Assembly (NCBI RefSeq): GCF_036346595.1
Contig: NZ_CP107834.1
Location: forward strand, 2,418,001 to 2,482,000
Source: Streptomyces sp. NBC_00525
GTDB taxonomy: Bacteria; Actinomycetota; Actinomycetes; Streptomycetales; Streptomycetaceae
Direction of reading: 5' to 3'
DNA: 64,000 nt
The notes below the pieces were generated by a model. That model saw only the letters and a program-made list of their open reading frames with translations. It was not told the DNA's origin and ran no database searches. Position numbers and translations under genes: made by a program. Shown here one piece after another: positions 53,119-62,888 of this stretch; positions within the stretch are counted from its first letter, which is position 1; every line of letters begins with the position of its first letter.

Positions 53119-54888
53119 TTGACTTCTGTGGAACCCGGCCGTTCTGTTACGCGCTCCAAGCGTGCGCGGCGGATCGCGGCCTGCACCGCACTCGTCCTTT
53201 CCGCCGGCATGCTGCTGGCGGCCCCGGCCTCGGCCGATGACTCGGCGACCGCTCCGAGCGGCGCCACCGCACAGAACACCCCGGAGCTCGGCGCGCAGCC
53301 GACGCTCACCCTGCCGAAGCGCTCGGCGAAGAAGAAGTCGGACGCGTCCGGCGCACCGAGCGCGCAGTCCCCGTCCGCGGTCGTTCCCGCGAAGCCGCGT
53401 GCCGACCTGGACGGCGACGGCTACAGCGACATGCTGTACCGGGGCCTGGACGGCAACCTGTACGCGATCACGGACTCCTCGGGCTCGCACGCGTACACGA
53501 TCTACAGCGACGACCAGTTCGAGACGCCGAAGGACATCATCACGCCGGGCGACCTGGACGGCGGCGGGATGGCCGAGGTGCTGACGCTGTCGGCGTCCGG
53601 CAAGCTCTCGCTCTACCAGAGCTGGGGCGCGGACAGCACCGGCTACGTCACCTGGTCGGGCAACGGCTGGCAGAAGTACAACAAGGTCGTCTCCCCCGGC
53701 GACCTGGACGGCGACGGCCGCGGCGACCTGATCGCGCGGACGCCCTCCGGCGACATCTACGTGTACGTCTCGACCGGCAATGTGAACAGCGCGCCCTTCA
53801 AGGCCGGTGTCAAGGTCGGCTACGGCTGGAACACGTACGACCAGATCGTCGGCGCCAACGACGTCAACGGCGACGGGCTGGGCGACATCATCGCCCGCAA
53901 GCCCAACGGCGACGTGTACTTCTACGCCGGTACCGGCGACGCGTCGAACCCGTTCAAGGCGCGCGTCAAGGTCGGCTACGGCTGGGACATCTACAACCAG
54001 CTGATCAGCTTCGACGACGTGGACGGCGACGGCCTGGGCGACATCGTCGCCCGCAAGGTGAACGGCACGCTGTACACGTACTACTCGAAGGGCGACGGCA
54101 CCTTCGAGAAGCGCGTCGAGGGCGGCACCGGCTGGAACGCGGCGGCGCTGTTCGTCGGCGCGGGCGGCAACCCGGACTTCGGCAAGCACGAGGTCCTGGG
54201 CCGTTCCAAGGGCGGCAGCCTGTACTGGTACCAGGCCCGCAACAACGGGAAGTTCTTCCCGCGTCAGGGCGACGGCTCGGACAGCGGCTGGAACAGCGTG
54301 AGCCTGTCGATGGCGTCGTCGCTCGACAACGACGGCTGGGGCGACCTGGTCCAGAACTACAAGGGCACGCTCTACGTCAACGGCGACTACATCGGCACCG
54401 GCTGGCAGGTCTACAACAGCCTCACCGGTCCGGGCGACCTGACCGGCGACGGCAAGGGCGACCTGCTGGCCCGCGACACCAAGGGCAACCTGTACCTGTA
54501 CAAGGGCAACGGGCTCGGCACCAAGTTCGCGGCCAAGGCCAAGGTCGGCTACGGCTACAACACGTACAACAAGATCGTCGGCGCCGGTGACCTCAGCGGC
54601 GACGGCATCGCGGACGTCGTGGCCCGCGACACCAAGGGCAACCTGTACCTGTACAAGGGCACGGGCAACGCCTCGAAGCCGCTCTCGGCCCGCGTGAAGC
54701 TCGGCTACGGCTACAACATCTACAAGCAGTTCGCCGCGCCGGGCGACATGGACGGCGACGGCCACGCGGACCTGGTCGGCATCGACGGCAAGGGCGACGT
54801 GTACCGCTACTCGTCGACCGGCACCGGCAAGCTGAACAAGCGCGCGAAGATCGGCTACGGCTGGGACATCTACAACGGCCTGTACTAG
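53119..54888 (+). CDS. Secreted FG-GAP/VCBS repeat protein
   Basis: 589 residues from TTG 53119, which sits just after CTGGGGGGG; GTG 53128 is an alternative, and the frame is open 21 codons upstream without a good site. Signal peptide ends near PASADDS (about residue 40). After a Ser/Ala/Pro linker, nine FG-GAP blades carry Ca-binding DxDxDG loops (DLDGDGYSD, DVNGDGLGD, DMDGDGHAD and others) and repeated VGYGWNxYxxIV strands: a beta propeller. No catalytic domain, so probably a ligand- or carbohydrate-binding surface protein. Lower GC third-position strictness than its neighbours is not evident. Confidence 0.9.
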   Translation: MTSVEPGRSVTRSKRARRIAACTALVLSAGMLLAAPASADDSATAPSGATAQNTPELGAQPTLTLPKRSAKKKSDASGAPSAQSPSAVVPAKPRADLDGDGYSDMLYRGLDGNLYAITDSSGSHAYTIYSDDQFETPKDIITPGDLDGGGMAEVLTLSASGKLSLYQSWGADSTGYVTWSGNGWQKYNKVVSPGDLDGDGRGDLIARTPSGDIYVYVSTGNVNSAPFKAGVKVGYGWNTYDQIVGANDVNGDGLGDIIARKPNGDVYFYAGTGDASNPFKARVKVGYGWDIYNQLISFDDVDGDGLGDIVARKVNGTLYTYYSKGDGTFEKRVEGGTGWNAAALFVGAGGNPDFGKHEVLGRSKGGSLYWYQARNNGKFFPRQGDGSDSGWNSVSLSMASSLDNDGWGDLVQNYKGTLYVNGDYIGTGWQVYNSLTGPGDLTGDGKGDLLARDTKGNLYLYKGNGLGTKFAAKAKVGYGYNTYNKIVGAGDLSGDGIADVVARDTKGNLYLYKGTGNASKPLSARVKLGYGYNIYKQFAAPGDMDGDGHADLVGIDGKGDVYRYSSTGTGKLNKRAKIGYGWDIYNGLY

Positions 54889-55165
54889 GCCGGTCCTCGA
54901 CGTCCGACGCCGAACGACGCGCCGTAGCTGATCTCCCGGTTCGGTGACCGTCGTACGCGTCAGCGGCCTTCGCCCGGATCATGTGCTCCGACCGAGGAGC
55001 GCACACGTCCGGTGCGAAGGCCGCGGGGACGAGTTCCACTCCTGCCCCACCACTCCCTCGTGTGTCCCGACCCGCGCCGCGCTGTGGCCGAACCTCGGCC
55101 AACCGGGCTTCCGCGGTGGGACACTTGCGACGAATCGATGCCGGGGCCGATCAGGGAGTGAGCCG

Positions 55166-56563
55166 GTGAACTCTGCCGTGGACGCGGGCAGCCGCCGTGG
55201 ACGTCATGTGGTGGTCGTGGGCGGGAGCCTCTCGGGGCTGCTCGCGGCGCATGTGCTCGCCGGGCACGCCGACCGGGTGACCGTCGTCGAGCGGGACCGG
55301 TTCCCGGACGGCGCCGAGTCGCGGCCCGGCGTACCGCAAGGGCGCCACCCCCATGTGCTGTTGGAGGGTGGACAGGTCGCCATGGAAGCGCTGCTGCCGG
55401 GCTTCCTCGCGGATTTACGGAAGGCGGGTGCGCCGTGGGTGGGCATGCCGTCGGACCTGGTGCTCCGGCAGGCCGGGCGCTGGTTCCGGCGAGTACGCCC
55501 CTCCGCACACATCTACACCGGCTCCCGTGCGCAACTGGAGGAACTGGTACGGCGGCGGGTTCTCGCCAATCCGCTGATCAGCACTGTGGAGGGCACCGAT
55601 GTCGTGGGGTTCCTCGGTGACACCTCGCGGGTGAGGGGCGTACTGCTGCGGGACCGTTCCGGGGACACCCGTGCGGAACCCCGGCCCCTGGCGGCCGACC
55701 TGGTCGTCGATGCCTCCGGCGCCGGTACGAAGGCCCCGCAGTGGCTCGCGTCGTGCGGCGCCCCGGCCCCGCACGAGGAGACCATCGACACGGGGCTCGC
55801 CTACGCCTCCCGCGTCTACCGCGGCCCGGAGGGGGTCCTCGACGGTCCGACCGTCGGGTACTACGTCTATCCGGGCCCCTCGCAGCCGCACGGCGGCGGT
55901 GCGCTGCCCCTGGAGGACGGCACCCACCTGGTGATCGTGTCCGGCCTGCGCGGCACCGAACCGCCCACGGACGAGGACGGGTTCACGTCGTACGTCAAGC
56001 GGCTGGACCATCCGCTCCTGGACCGCTGGCTGGAGAAGGCCGAACCGCTCTCCCCGCCATTCGGCTTCCGGCGCACCGCCAACGTCCGCCGCCGCTACGA
56101 CCTGCCCGGCACGCCGGCGGGGTTCCTCGCGACCGGCGACGCCCTGTGCACCTTCAACCCGGTCTACGGCCAGGGCATGGCCGTCGCCGCGATGAACGCG
56201 GTCGCCCTGCGTGACGCGCTTGCCGATCGGCGCCCTACGACCCGGCGCGTGCGGCGGGCACTGCTCGCGGCCTCCCGTCAGGCATGGGACATCTCCGCCG
56301 GGGCGGATCGCAAGATGCCGGGCGCCCTGGGCAACGCCCTCGACTGCGGGCCCGCGGACCGGGTCGCGGACTGGTACTTGAACCGCGTCCAGGAGAGGGC
56401 GACCGGCGACCCGGTCGTGGGTGACGCCTTCCGTGCCGTACTCATGCTCGCCCGGCCCGTCTCGGCGCTGTTCGCTCCGCCGGTCGCCCGGGCCGTTCTC
56501 TTCGCCCGGCCGGCGCCGACGCCGGCGGAGCCTCCTGCGACACCGGAGGAACCAGGAGCCTGA
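55166..56563 (+). CDS. FAD-dependent oxidoreductase (monooxygenase-like)
   Basis: 465 residues from GTG 55166 (GGGAG seven bases upstream). FAD-binding site VVVVGGSLSGLLAAHVL, ERDRFPD, and the second FAD motif GDALCTFNPVYGQGMAVA are those of the flavin hydroxylase/halogenase-related group. QGRHPHVLLEGG is typical of this Streptomyces subgroup. The substrate is unknown and no other biosynthetic gene is adjacent. It overlaps in antisense the open frame that continues from the VOC gene. The 277 bases before it hold no recognisable gene. Confidence 0.9.
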   Translation: MNSAVDAGSRRGRHVVVVGGSLSGLLAAHVLAGHADRVTVVERDRFPDGAESRPGVPQGRHPHVLLEGGQVAMEALLPGFLADLRKAGAPWVGMPSDLVLRQAGRWFRRVRPSAHIYTGSRAQLEELVRRRVLANPLISTVEGTDVVGFLGDTSRVRGVLLRDRSGDTRAEPRPLAADLVVDASGAGTKAPQWLASCGAPAPHEETIDTGLAYASRVYRGPEGVLDGPTVGYYVYPGPSQPHGGGALPLEDGTHLVIVSGLRGTEPPTDEDGFTSYVKRLDHPLLDRWLEKAEPLSPPFGFRRTANVRRRYDLPGTPAGFLATGDALCTFNPVYGQGMAVAAMNAVALRDALADRRPTTRRVRRALLAASRQAWDISAGADRKMPGALGNALDCGPADRVADWYLNRVQERATGDPVVGDAFRAVLMLARPVSALFAPPVARAVLFARPAPTPAEPPATPEEPGA

Positions 56564-56590
56564 GCGGGCGAGGCCCGGACCGGCGAAGGA

Positions 56591-56947
56591 CACGGGTTCG
56601 AGGAACTCCAGCCGGTTGCCGACCGGGTCGTGGCTGTAGAAGCGGCGGTGTCCCGGCAGGTTCCCGTCCCAGACCACCTCGGCACCGCGTGCGGCCAGCC
56701 GGGCCGCGTACGCCTCGATGTCCGTGACCCGCAGCCCCGGATGGGCCTTGCGGGCCGGCCGGAAGTCCGCCTCGGTGCCCAGATGCAGCTGAACGGCTCC
56801 GGCGGCGAACCAGCAGCCGCCCCGGGCGGCGAGCACGGGCGGCTTGCGGATCTCCGTCATGCCGAGGACGTCCGCGTAGTAGGCGCGCAGCGCCTCTTCG
56901 CTGCCCTCGGGGGCGGCCAGCTGGACATGGTCGACCGCGGCGATCAT
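56591..56947 (-). CDS. VOC/glyoxalase-family protein without its own stop codon
   Basis: The 119 codons from ATG 56947 form a complete VOC (glyoxalase-fold) protein: IAAVDHVQLAAP at the start (His 7), VQLHLGTE (His 55), VRVTDI-like middle, and FYSHDPVGNRLEFLEPV at the end (Glu 114). Related proteins stop just after this point. Here the frame stays open and runs to TAA at 55415, through 390 codons antisense to the oxidoreductase gene, which would give a 510-residue chain. The ATG overlaps the tam stop by ATGA. I annotate only the conserved part; the 3' end appears to have been rearranged. Confidence 0.7.
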
Positions 56948-57744
56948 CGCTTCCCCCGCCGGGCCACGGCGAAGATGCGGCGGAAGGGGAACACCGTGCC
57001 GTGCGGGCCCCGGGGGTAGGCCGTGCGGAGGCGGGCGCGGTATTCGGCGCGGAAGGCGTTCAGTGCCTCCTCGTCGTCGGCGAGGGCGGTGAGGACGGGG
57101 CGCAGGCCGGTGCCCTCGACCCAGTCCAGGACCGGGTCCTCGCCCGGCAGCAGGTGGAGGTACGTGGTCTCCCAGACGTCGGCGGTGAGGCCGGGGCCCG
57201 TCAGCGCGTCCAGGTAGCCGGCGGGGCTCAGCACGGCGTCCGCGTGGCGCAGCAGGCCGCCCAGGCGGGGGCGCCAGCGCGGGGATTCGGCGAGTTCGCG
57301 CATCAGGGTGTGCGAGGGCTGGTCGAAGTTGCCGGGGACCTGGAGGGCGAGGGTGCCGCCGGGCAGCAGGGCGTCCAGCCAGTCCGGGAAGCGGTCGGCG
57401 TGGCCGGGCACCCATTGGAGCAGGGCGTTGGAGATGATCAGGCCGTACGGCTCCGAGGGCGTCCAGGTGGCGGCGTCGGCCTCGGCGAAGTCCAGCAGGT
57501 CCGTGGTGTGGGCGCGGGCCCGTTTCAGCATCTGCGGCGAGTTGTCGTAGCCGGTGATCCGGGCGGCGGACCAGCGCTCGGCGAGCAGGGCGGTGACGTT
57601 GCCGGCGCCGCAGCCGAGGTCGGCGACGCGGGGCGCGGGGGCGCCGGGCGGGTCGGGTACGCGGGCCAGGAGGTCGTGGAAGGGCCGGGTGCGGTGGTCC
57701 GCGTGGCGCAGGTACTGCCGGGGGTCCCAGAGCGGTGCGGTCAT
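56944..57744 (-). CDS. tam: Trans-aconitate 2-methyltransferase
   Basis: 266 residues from ATG 57744. A class I SAM methyltransferase: SAM loop ADLGCGAGNVTALL, YDNSPQMLKRAR, and ISNALLQWVPGH typical of Tam. It methylates trans-aconitate, which otherwise inhibits aconitase. It is divergent from a MarR gene with operator-like palindromes between, and it is coupled to the VOC gene downstream. The upstream open frame into the promoter region is not coding. Confidence 0.92.
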   Translation of the reverse strand: MTAPLWDPRQYLRHADHRTRPFHDLLARVPDPPGAPAPRVADLGCGAGNVTALLAERWSAARITGYDNSPQMLKRARAHTTDLLDFAEADAATWTPSEPYGLIISNALLQWVPGHADRFPDWLDALLPGGTLALQVPGNFDQPSHTLMRELAESPRWRPRLGGLLRHADAVLSPAGYLDALTGPGLTADVWETTYLHLLPGEDPVLDWVEGTGLRPVLTALADDEEALNAFRAEYRARLRTAYPRGPHGTVFPFRRIFAVARRGKR

Positions 57745-57767
57745 GGTTCCAGGGTTGACCGAAAGTA

Positions 57768-57797
57768 TCTTGATGTCAAGACACTCGAATTCAAGAG
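57768..57797. promoter_or_regulatory. Candidate MarR operator between tam and marR
   Basis: TCTTGA-TG-TCAAGA is a perfect palindrome at 57768-57781, followed by the related CTCGAATTCAAGAG at 57784-57797. The centre resembles the TCTTGA-type sites bound by several actinobacterial MarR proteins. Position between divergent tam and marR argues for repression of both. Confidence 0.65.
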
Positions 57798-57831
57798 ACT
57801 TCATATCGACAGACCCTCTACACTGATCCAC

Positions 57832-58326
57832 ATGGAGGACGAGGTCGACCGACTGGTCGCTGCATGGCGCCGAGAGCGCCCCGACCTCGACGTGGAACCG
57901 CTCGAGGTCCTCAGCCGCGTCTCGCGCCTGGCCCGTCACCTCGACCGGGCCCGCCGCATCGCCTTCGCCGAGCACCAGCTGGAGCCGTGGGAGTTCGACG
58001 TCCTCACGTCGCTGCGCCGGGCCGGCGCCCCGTATCAGCTCTCCCCCGGCCAGCTGCTCACCCAGACCCTGGTCACCTCGGGCACGATGACCAACCGCAT
58101 CGACCGGCTGACCAAGAAGAACCTCGTCGAGCGGCTCCCCGACCCCAGCGACCGGCGCGGGGTCCTGGTCCGGCTCACCGCCGAGGGCCGCGACAAGGCC
58201 GATCAGTCGCTGGCCGGACTGCTGGCCCAGGAGCGCGCCATCCTCGGCGAGCTGTCCGCCCAGCAGCGCACCGAACTGGCCGGGCTGCTACGCCGGTTGA
58301 CCGCCCCGTTCGACAACATTCCCTGA
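57832..58326 (+). CDS. MarR family transcriptional regulator
   Basis: 164 residues. Winged helix at about 50-125: LEPWEFDVLTSLRRAGAPYQ, QTLVTSGTMTNRIDRLTKK and wing RLPDPSDRRGVLVRLTAEG, the conserved D-R-R of the MarR wing. The ATG is 35 bases after the second palindrome and has no strong ribosome binding site, so the message may be nearly leaderless. Probably represses tam and itself. Confidence 0.94.
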   Translation: MEDEVDRLVAAWRRERPDLDVEPLEVLSRVSRLARHLDRARRIAFAEHQLEPWEFDVLTSLRRAGAPYQLSPGQLLTQTLVTSGTMTNRIDRLTKKNLVERLPDPSDRRGVLVRLTAEGRDKADQSLAGLLAQERAILGELSAQQRTELAGLLRRLTAPFDNIP

Positions 58327-59127
58327 GAGCGTGTCGGCGGACCCCCGTCCGGGCGCGGGTCCGCCGACACGCTCTGAGCCCGCCGCCCCGTCCGGCGGCT
58401 CCTTCTCCGCCAGGTCGGCCGGGCCGACCCCCGCCCGGCGCGCCAGCGCCACCGCGGCCAGGGTGGAGTGGACGCCCAGCTTGCCCAGCACGTTCTGCAT
58501 GTGCGTACGCACGGTGTGCGGCGAGAGGAACAGCCGCTCCGCGACCGCCTTGCGGCCCAGCCCCGCCACCATGCACCGCAGCACCTCCCGCTCGCGCGGG
58601 GTCAGCGATGCCACCAGCTTCTCGCTCTCGGTGCGGTGCTTGCGCTCGGCCAGCAGCTCCCGCAGCACCCCCGTCAGCAGGGCGGCGGGCAGATGCGTCT
58701 CGTCCCGCAGCACCCCCCTGATCACCGCGAGCAGCCGTTGCAGCGAGCTGTCCTTGGCGACCCAGCCGCAGGCCCCCGCCTGGAGGGCGCGCGCGGCCCG
58801 GCCGGGCTCGTCCTTCTCGGCGAGCACCACCGTACGCACCGAGGGGCGGGCCGCCCGGACCGCGCCCACCAGCGCGATCCCGTCCACCGGGACCGGCGCG
58901 GCGGCCTGCGGGGCGAGGTGGCCGCCCAGCTCGGCGTCCACCAGCAGTACGTCGTACTCCCGGCCCTCCGCCGCCGCCCGCTCCAGGCAGCGCAGCGCGG
59001 CCGGGCCGCTGCCCGCCGCCGCGACCTCCACGTCCGGCTCGGCCGCGAGCGCGGCGGCGAGCGATTCGGCGAAGATCCGGTGGTCGTCCACCACGAGAAC
59101 CCGGATACGGGCCACAGGCACCCCCAT
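58288..59127 (-). CDS. NarL/LuxR-type response regulator (orphan)
   Basis: 279 residues from ATG 59127; a GTG three codons earlier and a GTG inside are alternatives. Receiver domain: VLVVDDHRIF with the acidic pair, phospho-acceptor Asp 64 in LLVDAELGG, and conserved Lys in LAEKDEPG. The LuxR HTH at about 190-250 reads LTPREREVLRCMVAGLGRKA and SPHTVRTHMQNVLGKLGVHS. No kinase adjoins it. Its last 39 bases run through a strong terminator hairpin and into the 3' end of the MarR gene, convergently. Confidence 0.9.
   Translation of the reverse strand: MGVPVARIRVLVVDDHRIFAESLAAALAAEPDVEVAAAGSGPAALRCLERAAAEGREYDVLLVDAELGGHLAPQAAAPVPVDGIALVGAVRAARPSVRTVVLAEKDEPGRAARALQAGACGWVAKDSSLQRLLAVIRGVLRDETHLPAALLTGVLRELLAERKHRTESEKLVASLTPREREVLRCMVAGLGRKAVAERLFLSPHTVRTHMQNVLGKLGVHSTLAAVALARRAGVGPADLAEKEPPDGAAGSERVGGPAPGRGSADTLSGNVVERGGQPA
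58326..58375. terminator. Bidirectional 19-base-pair hairpin between marR and the NarL-type regulator
   Basis: The left arm begins AGAGCGTGTCGGCGGACCC and is perfectly complementary to the right arm at 58357-58375, around a 12-base loop. It begins at the last base of the marR stop. It lies inside the 3' coding end of the regulator, so it ends marR transcription but must be crossed by the regulator transcript or shorten it. Confidence 0.8.
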
Positions 59128-59218
59128 GCTGTGCACTGTGCATCAGGGTACGGGCGAGGGGCCCGGCCGGAAGGAAATTGCCGGAAGTCGCGGCGGGGTT
59201 CGCCCTACGCTGGGGCGC

Positions 59219-59662
59219 ATGCTGCATCTTGAGACGGACGTGGACAAGGAGCGGCGGGCGCTGCTGCATCAGCGGCTGCGGGACGACAACACCGCGGCCT
59301 CACCGCATATGAGGGCCCTGCGCGACCCCGAGCTCGAAGCCGAAGTACCGCTGCACGTATGGGCGTTGGACGCCGAAGGCGAGCTGGTCGGGGGGCTGGC
59401 CGCGCGGACCTGGGCGCGCTGGCTCCATCTGGAACTGCTCTGGGTGGACACCGCGCACCGGGGCTCCGGCCTCGGCGCGCGGCTGCTCGCCGAGGCGGAA
59501 CGGCTGGCGCGGGAGGACCGGTCGTGCGCCCGCTCCCGCGTGGAGACCTGGGACTTCCAGGCCCCCGGCTTCTACCGCAAGCAGGGGTACGAGATCCGCG
59601 GCCAGGTCGAGGACTTCCCCCCGGGCGTCACGCAGTTCACCCTCACCAAGAACCTGGTCTGA
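59219..59662 (+). CDS. GNAT family acetyltransferase
   Basis: 147 residues. The acetyl-CoA-binding segment reads LLWVDTAHRGSGLGARLLAEAE (RxxGxG/A core), with LETDVDKERRALLHQRLRDDN and FYRKQGYEIRGQ at the two ends as in small-molecule N-acetyltransferases. The substrate is unknown. ATG 59219 has no clear ribosome binding site. It is divergent from the NarL-type gene and convergent with galK. Confidence 0.9.
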   Translation: MLHLETDVDKERRALLHQRLRDDNTAASPHMRALRDPELEAEVPLHVWALDAEGELVGGLAARTWARWLHLELLWVDTAHRGSGLGARLLAEAERLAREDRSCARSRVETWDFQAPGFYRKQGYEIRGQVEDFPPGVTQFTLTKNLV

Positions 59663-59701
59663 CCTCGCCCCGCCCCGCCGGAAGGGCCGCCGGCCCGGTC
59701 G

Positions 59702-60871
59702 TCAGACCAGCCGGCGCGCCCCCGCCGACGGCACCGCCGCAAAGACCCCCGGCGCACCGAACCCGGCGCCCGCGAACGCGTCGAGCACCGCCCCGGTGAC
59801 GGCCTCCGCCGCCGCCTCCTCGACGAGCACGATCGCCGAGCCGCCGAAGCCGCCCCCGGTCATGCGCGCGCCGAGCGCCCCGGCCGCGTTCGCCGCCTCG
59901 ACCACGAGGTCCAGCTCCGGGCAGGAGACGCGCAGGTCGTCGCGGAGCGAGACGTGCCCCGCCGTGAGGACCGGGCCCACCGCGCGCACGTCGCCGGCGT
60001 CCAGCAGGGCGATGACCCGCTCCACGCGCCGGTTGTCGCCGACCACATGGCGCACGTAGCGCACGACCGAATCGCCCGCCCCGGCCCCGGCCAGCCGGTC
60101 GAGGGCGGAATCCAGCTCCTCGTACGGCAGTTCGCGCAGGGTGCGCAGGCCGAGCAGGCGGGCGCCCTCCTCGCAGCCGGCCCGGCGCTCCGCGTACGCC
60201 CCGTCGCCGAGCGCGTGCTTGACGCGGGTGTCGACGACCAGGAGCCGCAGCCCGTGGGCGGCCAGGTCGAAGGGGACCTGGCGGCGGCCGAGGTCGCGGG
60301 TGTCCAGGTGCAGGGCGTGGCCCTCGGTGCAGCAGGCGGACGCCATCTGGTCCATGACCCCGCAGGGCACCCCGACGAACGCGTTCTCGGCGCGCTGGGC
60401 GAGGACCGCGAGGGCGGCGCGGTCGAGCCCGAGGCCGAAGAGGTCGTTCAGGGCGAGCGCGGTGACGACTTCGAGGGCGGCGGACGAGGAGAGCCCGGCG
60501 CCCGTGGGGACGGTGGAGGTCAGCTGGATGTCGGCGCCGGTGACCGGGTGGCCGGCCTCGCGCAGCGCCCAGACGACCCCGGCCGGGTAGGCGGCCCAGC
60601 CGTGGCCCTGGTGCGGGGCCAGTTCGTCCACCCGGAGGCTGACGACGCCGCCGGGCACATCGGTGGAGTGCAGCCGCAGCTCCCCGTCGGTGCGGCGGGC
60701 GACGGCGGCGCGCGCGGTGTGCGGGAGGGCGAGCGGCATGACGAAGCCGTCGTTGAAGTCGGTGTACTCGCCGATCAGGTTGACCCGGCCGGGCGCGGCC
60801 CAGACGCCCTCGGGCGCGTACCCGTACAGCTCGGTGAAGGAGGCGGTGGGCTCCGCGTGGTCCTCGGTCAT
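59702..60871 (-). CDS. galK: Galactokinase
   Basis: 389 residues. Phosphorylates galactose to galactose-1-phosphate with ATP. GHMP kinase motifs: [19 protein letters not shown] (usual GEHTDYN has Tyr and Phe here), [14 protein letters not shown], and [16 protein letters not shown] lies upstream. The ATG overlaps the galE stop by ATGA. Last gene of the galT-galE-galK operon. Confidence 0.97.
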   Translation of the reverse strand: MTEDHAEPTASFTELYGYAPEGVWAAPGRVNLIGEYTDFNDGFVMPLALPHTARAAVARRTDGELRLHSTDVPGGVVSLRVDELAPHQGHGWAAYPAGVVWALREAGHPVTGADIQLTSTVPTGAGLSSSAALEVVTALALNDLFGLGLDRAALAVLAQRAENAFVGVPCGVMDQMASACCTEGHALHLDTRDLGRRQVPFDLAAHGLRLLVVDTRVKHALGDGAYAERRAGCEEGARLLGLRTLRELPYEELDSALDRLAGAGAGDSVVRYVRHVVGDNRRVERVIALLDAGDVRAVGPVLTAGHVSLRDDLRVSCPELDLVVEAANAAGALGARMTGGGFGGSAIVLVEEAAAEAVTGAVLDAFAGAGFGAPGVFAAVPSAGARRLV

Positions 60872-61848
60872 GGCGCGGTGGGCTCCTCTCGGCGGGCGAA
60901 GGTCCAGGCGTCGGCGACGATGCCGGCCAGGTCGGTGCGGGAGGGCCGCCAGCCGAGCCGTTCCCTGGCGGTGGCGGCGGAGGCGACGAGGACGGCCGGG
61001 TCGCCGCCCCGGCGCGGGGCCGCGGTCTCGGGGACGGGGTGGCCGGTGACCTCGCGGACGGTCTCGATGACCTCGCGGACCGAGAAGCCGTTGCCGTTGC
61101 CGAGGTTGCAGATGAGGTGCTCGCCGGGGGCGGCGGCGTCCAGGGCCAGCAGATGGGCCTCGGCGAGGTCCGCGACGTGGATGTAGTCGCGGACGCAGGT
61201 GCCGTCCGGGGTCGGGTAGTCGTCGCCGTAGACGGAGATCGACGCGCGCCGGCCCAGGGCCACCTGGAGGACCAGCGGGATGAGGTGGGACTCGGGGCTG
61301 TGCCGCTCGCCGCAGGCGCCGTACGCCCCGGCCACGTTGAAGTAGCGCAGCGAGACGGCGGCCAGGCCGTGCGCGGCGGCCTCCCCGGTGATCATGTGGT
61401 CCACGGCGAGCTTGGTGGCGCCGTACGGGCTGGTCGGGGCGGTCGGGTCGGACTCCGTGATCGGGCCGGCGACCGGCTCGCCGTAGGTCGCGGCGGTGGA
61501 GGAGAACACCAGGGTGCGCACCCCGGCGTCGCGCATGGCGGCGAGCAGGGCGGTGGAGCCGCCGACGTTGTTGACCCAGTACTTCTCGGGGTCGGCGACG
61601 GACTCGCCGACCTGGGAGTACGCGGCGAAGTGCAGCACCCCGTCGTAGGAGGCGTCGAGCCACTTCGCGGCGTCCTGGACGCGGCCCTCGATGAACGCGG
61701 CACCGGCCGGGACGCCCTCCCGGAAGCCGGTGGAGAGGTCGTCGAGGACGGTGACGGTGTGCCCGGCTTCGAGCAGGTGCTGCGCGACGACGCCGCCTAC
61801 GTATCCGGCGCCGCCGGTGACCAGGTACTTCTTCGGGGTCTTGCTCAC
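60868..61848 (-). CDS. galE: UDP-glucose 4-epimerase
   Basis: 326 residues of the extended SDR family. NAD-binding [16 protein letters not shown], catalytic Ser/Tyr/Lys in SSTAATYG and [13 protein letters not shown], and the galE signature [14 protein letters not shown]. Interconverts UDP-glucose and UDP-galactose. The start GTG 61848 overlaps the galT stop as GTGA. Middle gene of the operon. Confidence 0.97.
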   Translation of the reverse strand: MSKTPKKYLVTGGAGYVGGVVAQHLLEAGHTVTVLDDLSTGFREGVPAGAAFIEGRVQDAAKWLDASYDGVLHFAAYSQVGESVADPEKYWVNNVGGSTALLAAMRDAGVRTLVFSSTAATYGEPVAGPITESDPTAPTSPYGATKLAVDHMITGEAAAHGLAAVSLRYFNVAGAYGACGERHSPESHLIPLVLQVALGRRASISVYGDDYPTPDGTCVRDYIHVADLAEAHLLALDAAAPGEHLICNLGNGNGFSVREVIETVREVTGHPVPETAAPRRGGDPAVLVASAATARERLGWRPSRTDLAGIVADAWTFARREEPTAP

Positions 61849-62888
61849 TGGCTCGCTACCTCTCGCAGTCGCTGGGCCGCGGTCTCCGGCGGCACGTCGT
61901 TGATGAACACGTTCATGCCGGATTCGGAACCCGCGAGGAACTTCAGCTTGCCGGAGGTCCGTCGGATGGTGAAAAGCTCGAGGTGGAGCCCGAACTCCTC
62001 GCGCCCGGGGGCCCCGAACGGCGCCTGGTGCCAGGCGGAGATGTACGGGGTCGGCGGCTCTCCGGGTCCGAAGATCCGGTCGAATCGCCTCAAGAGTTCC
62101 AGATAGACCTGTGGGAACTCCGTGCGTGCCGCCTCGTCGAGGTCCCGGAGGTCGGCGACGCGGCGGCGCGGGTGGAGGTGGACCTCGTACGGCCAGTGCG
62201 CCGCATACGGCACGAAGGCGGTCCAGTGCTCGGCGGCGAGCACGATCCGGGAGCCGTCCGCCTCCTCGCGGGCCACCACGTCCTCGAAGAGGTTGCGGCC
62301 GGTCTCCGCGCGGTGCGCGGCCGCCGAGCGCAGCATCAGCCCGGTGCGCGGGGTGACGAAGGGGTAGCCGTAGATCTGGCCGTGCGGGTGGCCGAGGGTG
62401 ACGCCGATCTCGGCGCCCCGGTTCTCGAAGCAGAAGACCTGCTCGACCTGCGGAAGCGCGGCCAGGGCCGCGGTGCGGTCGGTCCAGGCGTCCAGGACGA
62501 GGCGGGCGCGCTCCTCGGTGAGGTCGGCGAAGGAGGCGTCGTGGTCGGAGGTGAAGCAGACGACCTCGCAGCGGCCGGAGTCGCCGGCGAGGGAGGGGAA
62601 GCGGTTCTCGAAGACGGCGACGTCGTAGTCCGGTTCCGGGATCTCGCTGCGCCGGCCCTCGCGCGAGGGGCACAGGGGGCACTCGTCGGCGGGCGGGTGG
62701 TAGGTGCGGCCCTGGCGGTGCGAGGCGATGGCGACGCTGTCGCCGAGCAGGGGGTCGCGCCGGATCTCGGAGGAGGTGGAGACGGCGTCGAGCGGACGGG
62801 TGTCGACCGCGGCGCGCACGGCGTCCTCGCGGCGGTCGTAGTAGATCAGCTCCCGGCCGTCGGCGAGCGTCGTCACGGTCTTCTTCAC
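61845..62888 (-). CDS. galT: Galactose-1-phosphate uridylyltransferase
   Basis: 347 residues from GTG 62888 (GGAGG seven bases upstream); an upstream ATG eight codons earlier has no site. Catalytic HPH in [12 protein letters not shown], with [18 protein letters not shown] (zinc-binding Cys) and [13 protein letters not shown]. Transfers UMP between UDP-glucose and Gal-1-P. First gene of the gal operon, which is transcribed leftward. Confidence 0.97.
   Translation of the reverse strand: MKKTVTTLADGRELIYYDRREDAVRAAVDTRPLDAVSTSSEIRRDPLLGDSVAIASHRQGRTYHPPADECPLCPSREGRRSEIPEPDYDVAVFENRFPSLAGDSGRCEVVCFTSDHDASFADLTEERARLVLDAWTDRTAALAALPQVEQVFCFENRGAEIGVTLGHPHGQIYGYPFVTPRTGLMLRSAAAHRAETGRNLFEDVVAREEADGSRIVLAAEHWTAFVPYAAHWPYEVHLHPRRRVADLRDLDEAARTEFPQVYLELLRRFDRIFGPGEPPTPYISAWHQAPFGAPGREEFGLHLELFTIRRTSGKLKFLAGSESGMNVFINDVPPETAAQRLREVASQ

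Noticed and set aside
54944..55165. N-terminal extension of the FAD oxidoreductase
   Set aside because: The 74 extra codons lack family similarity and the GTG at 55166 has GGGAG and begins just before the FAD motif.
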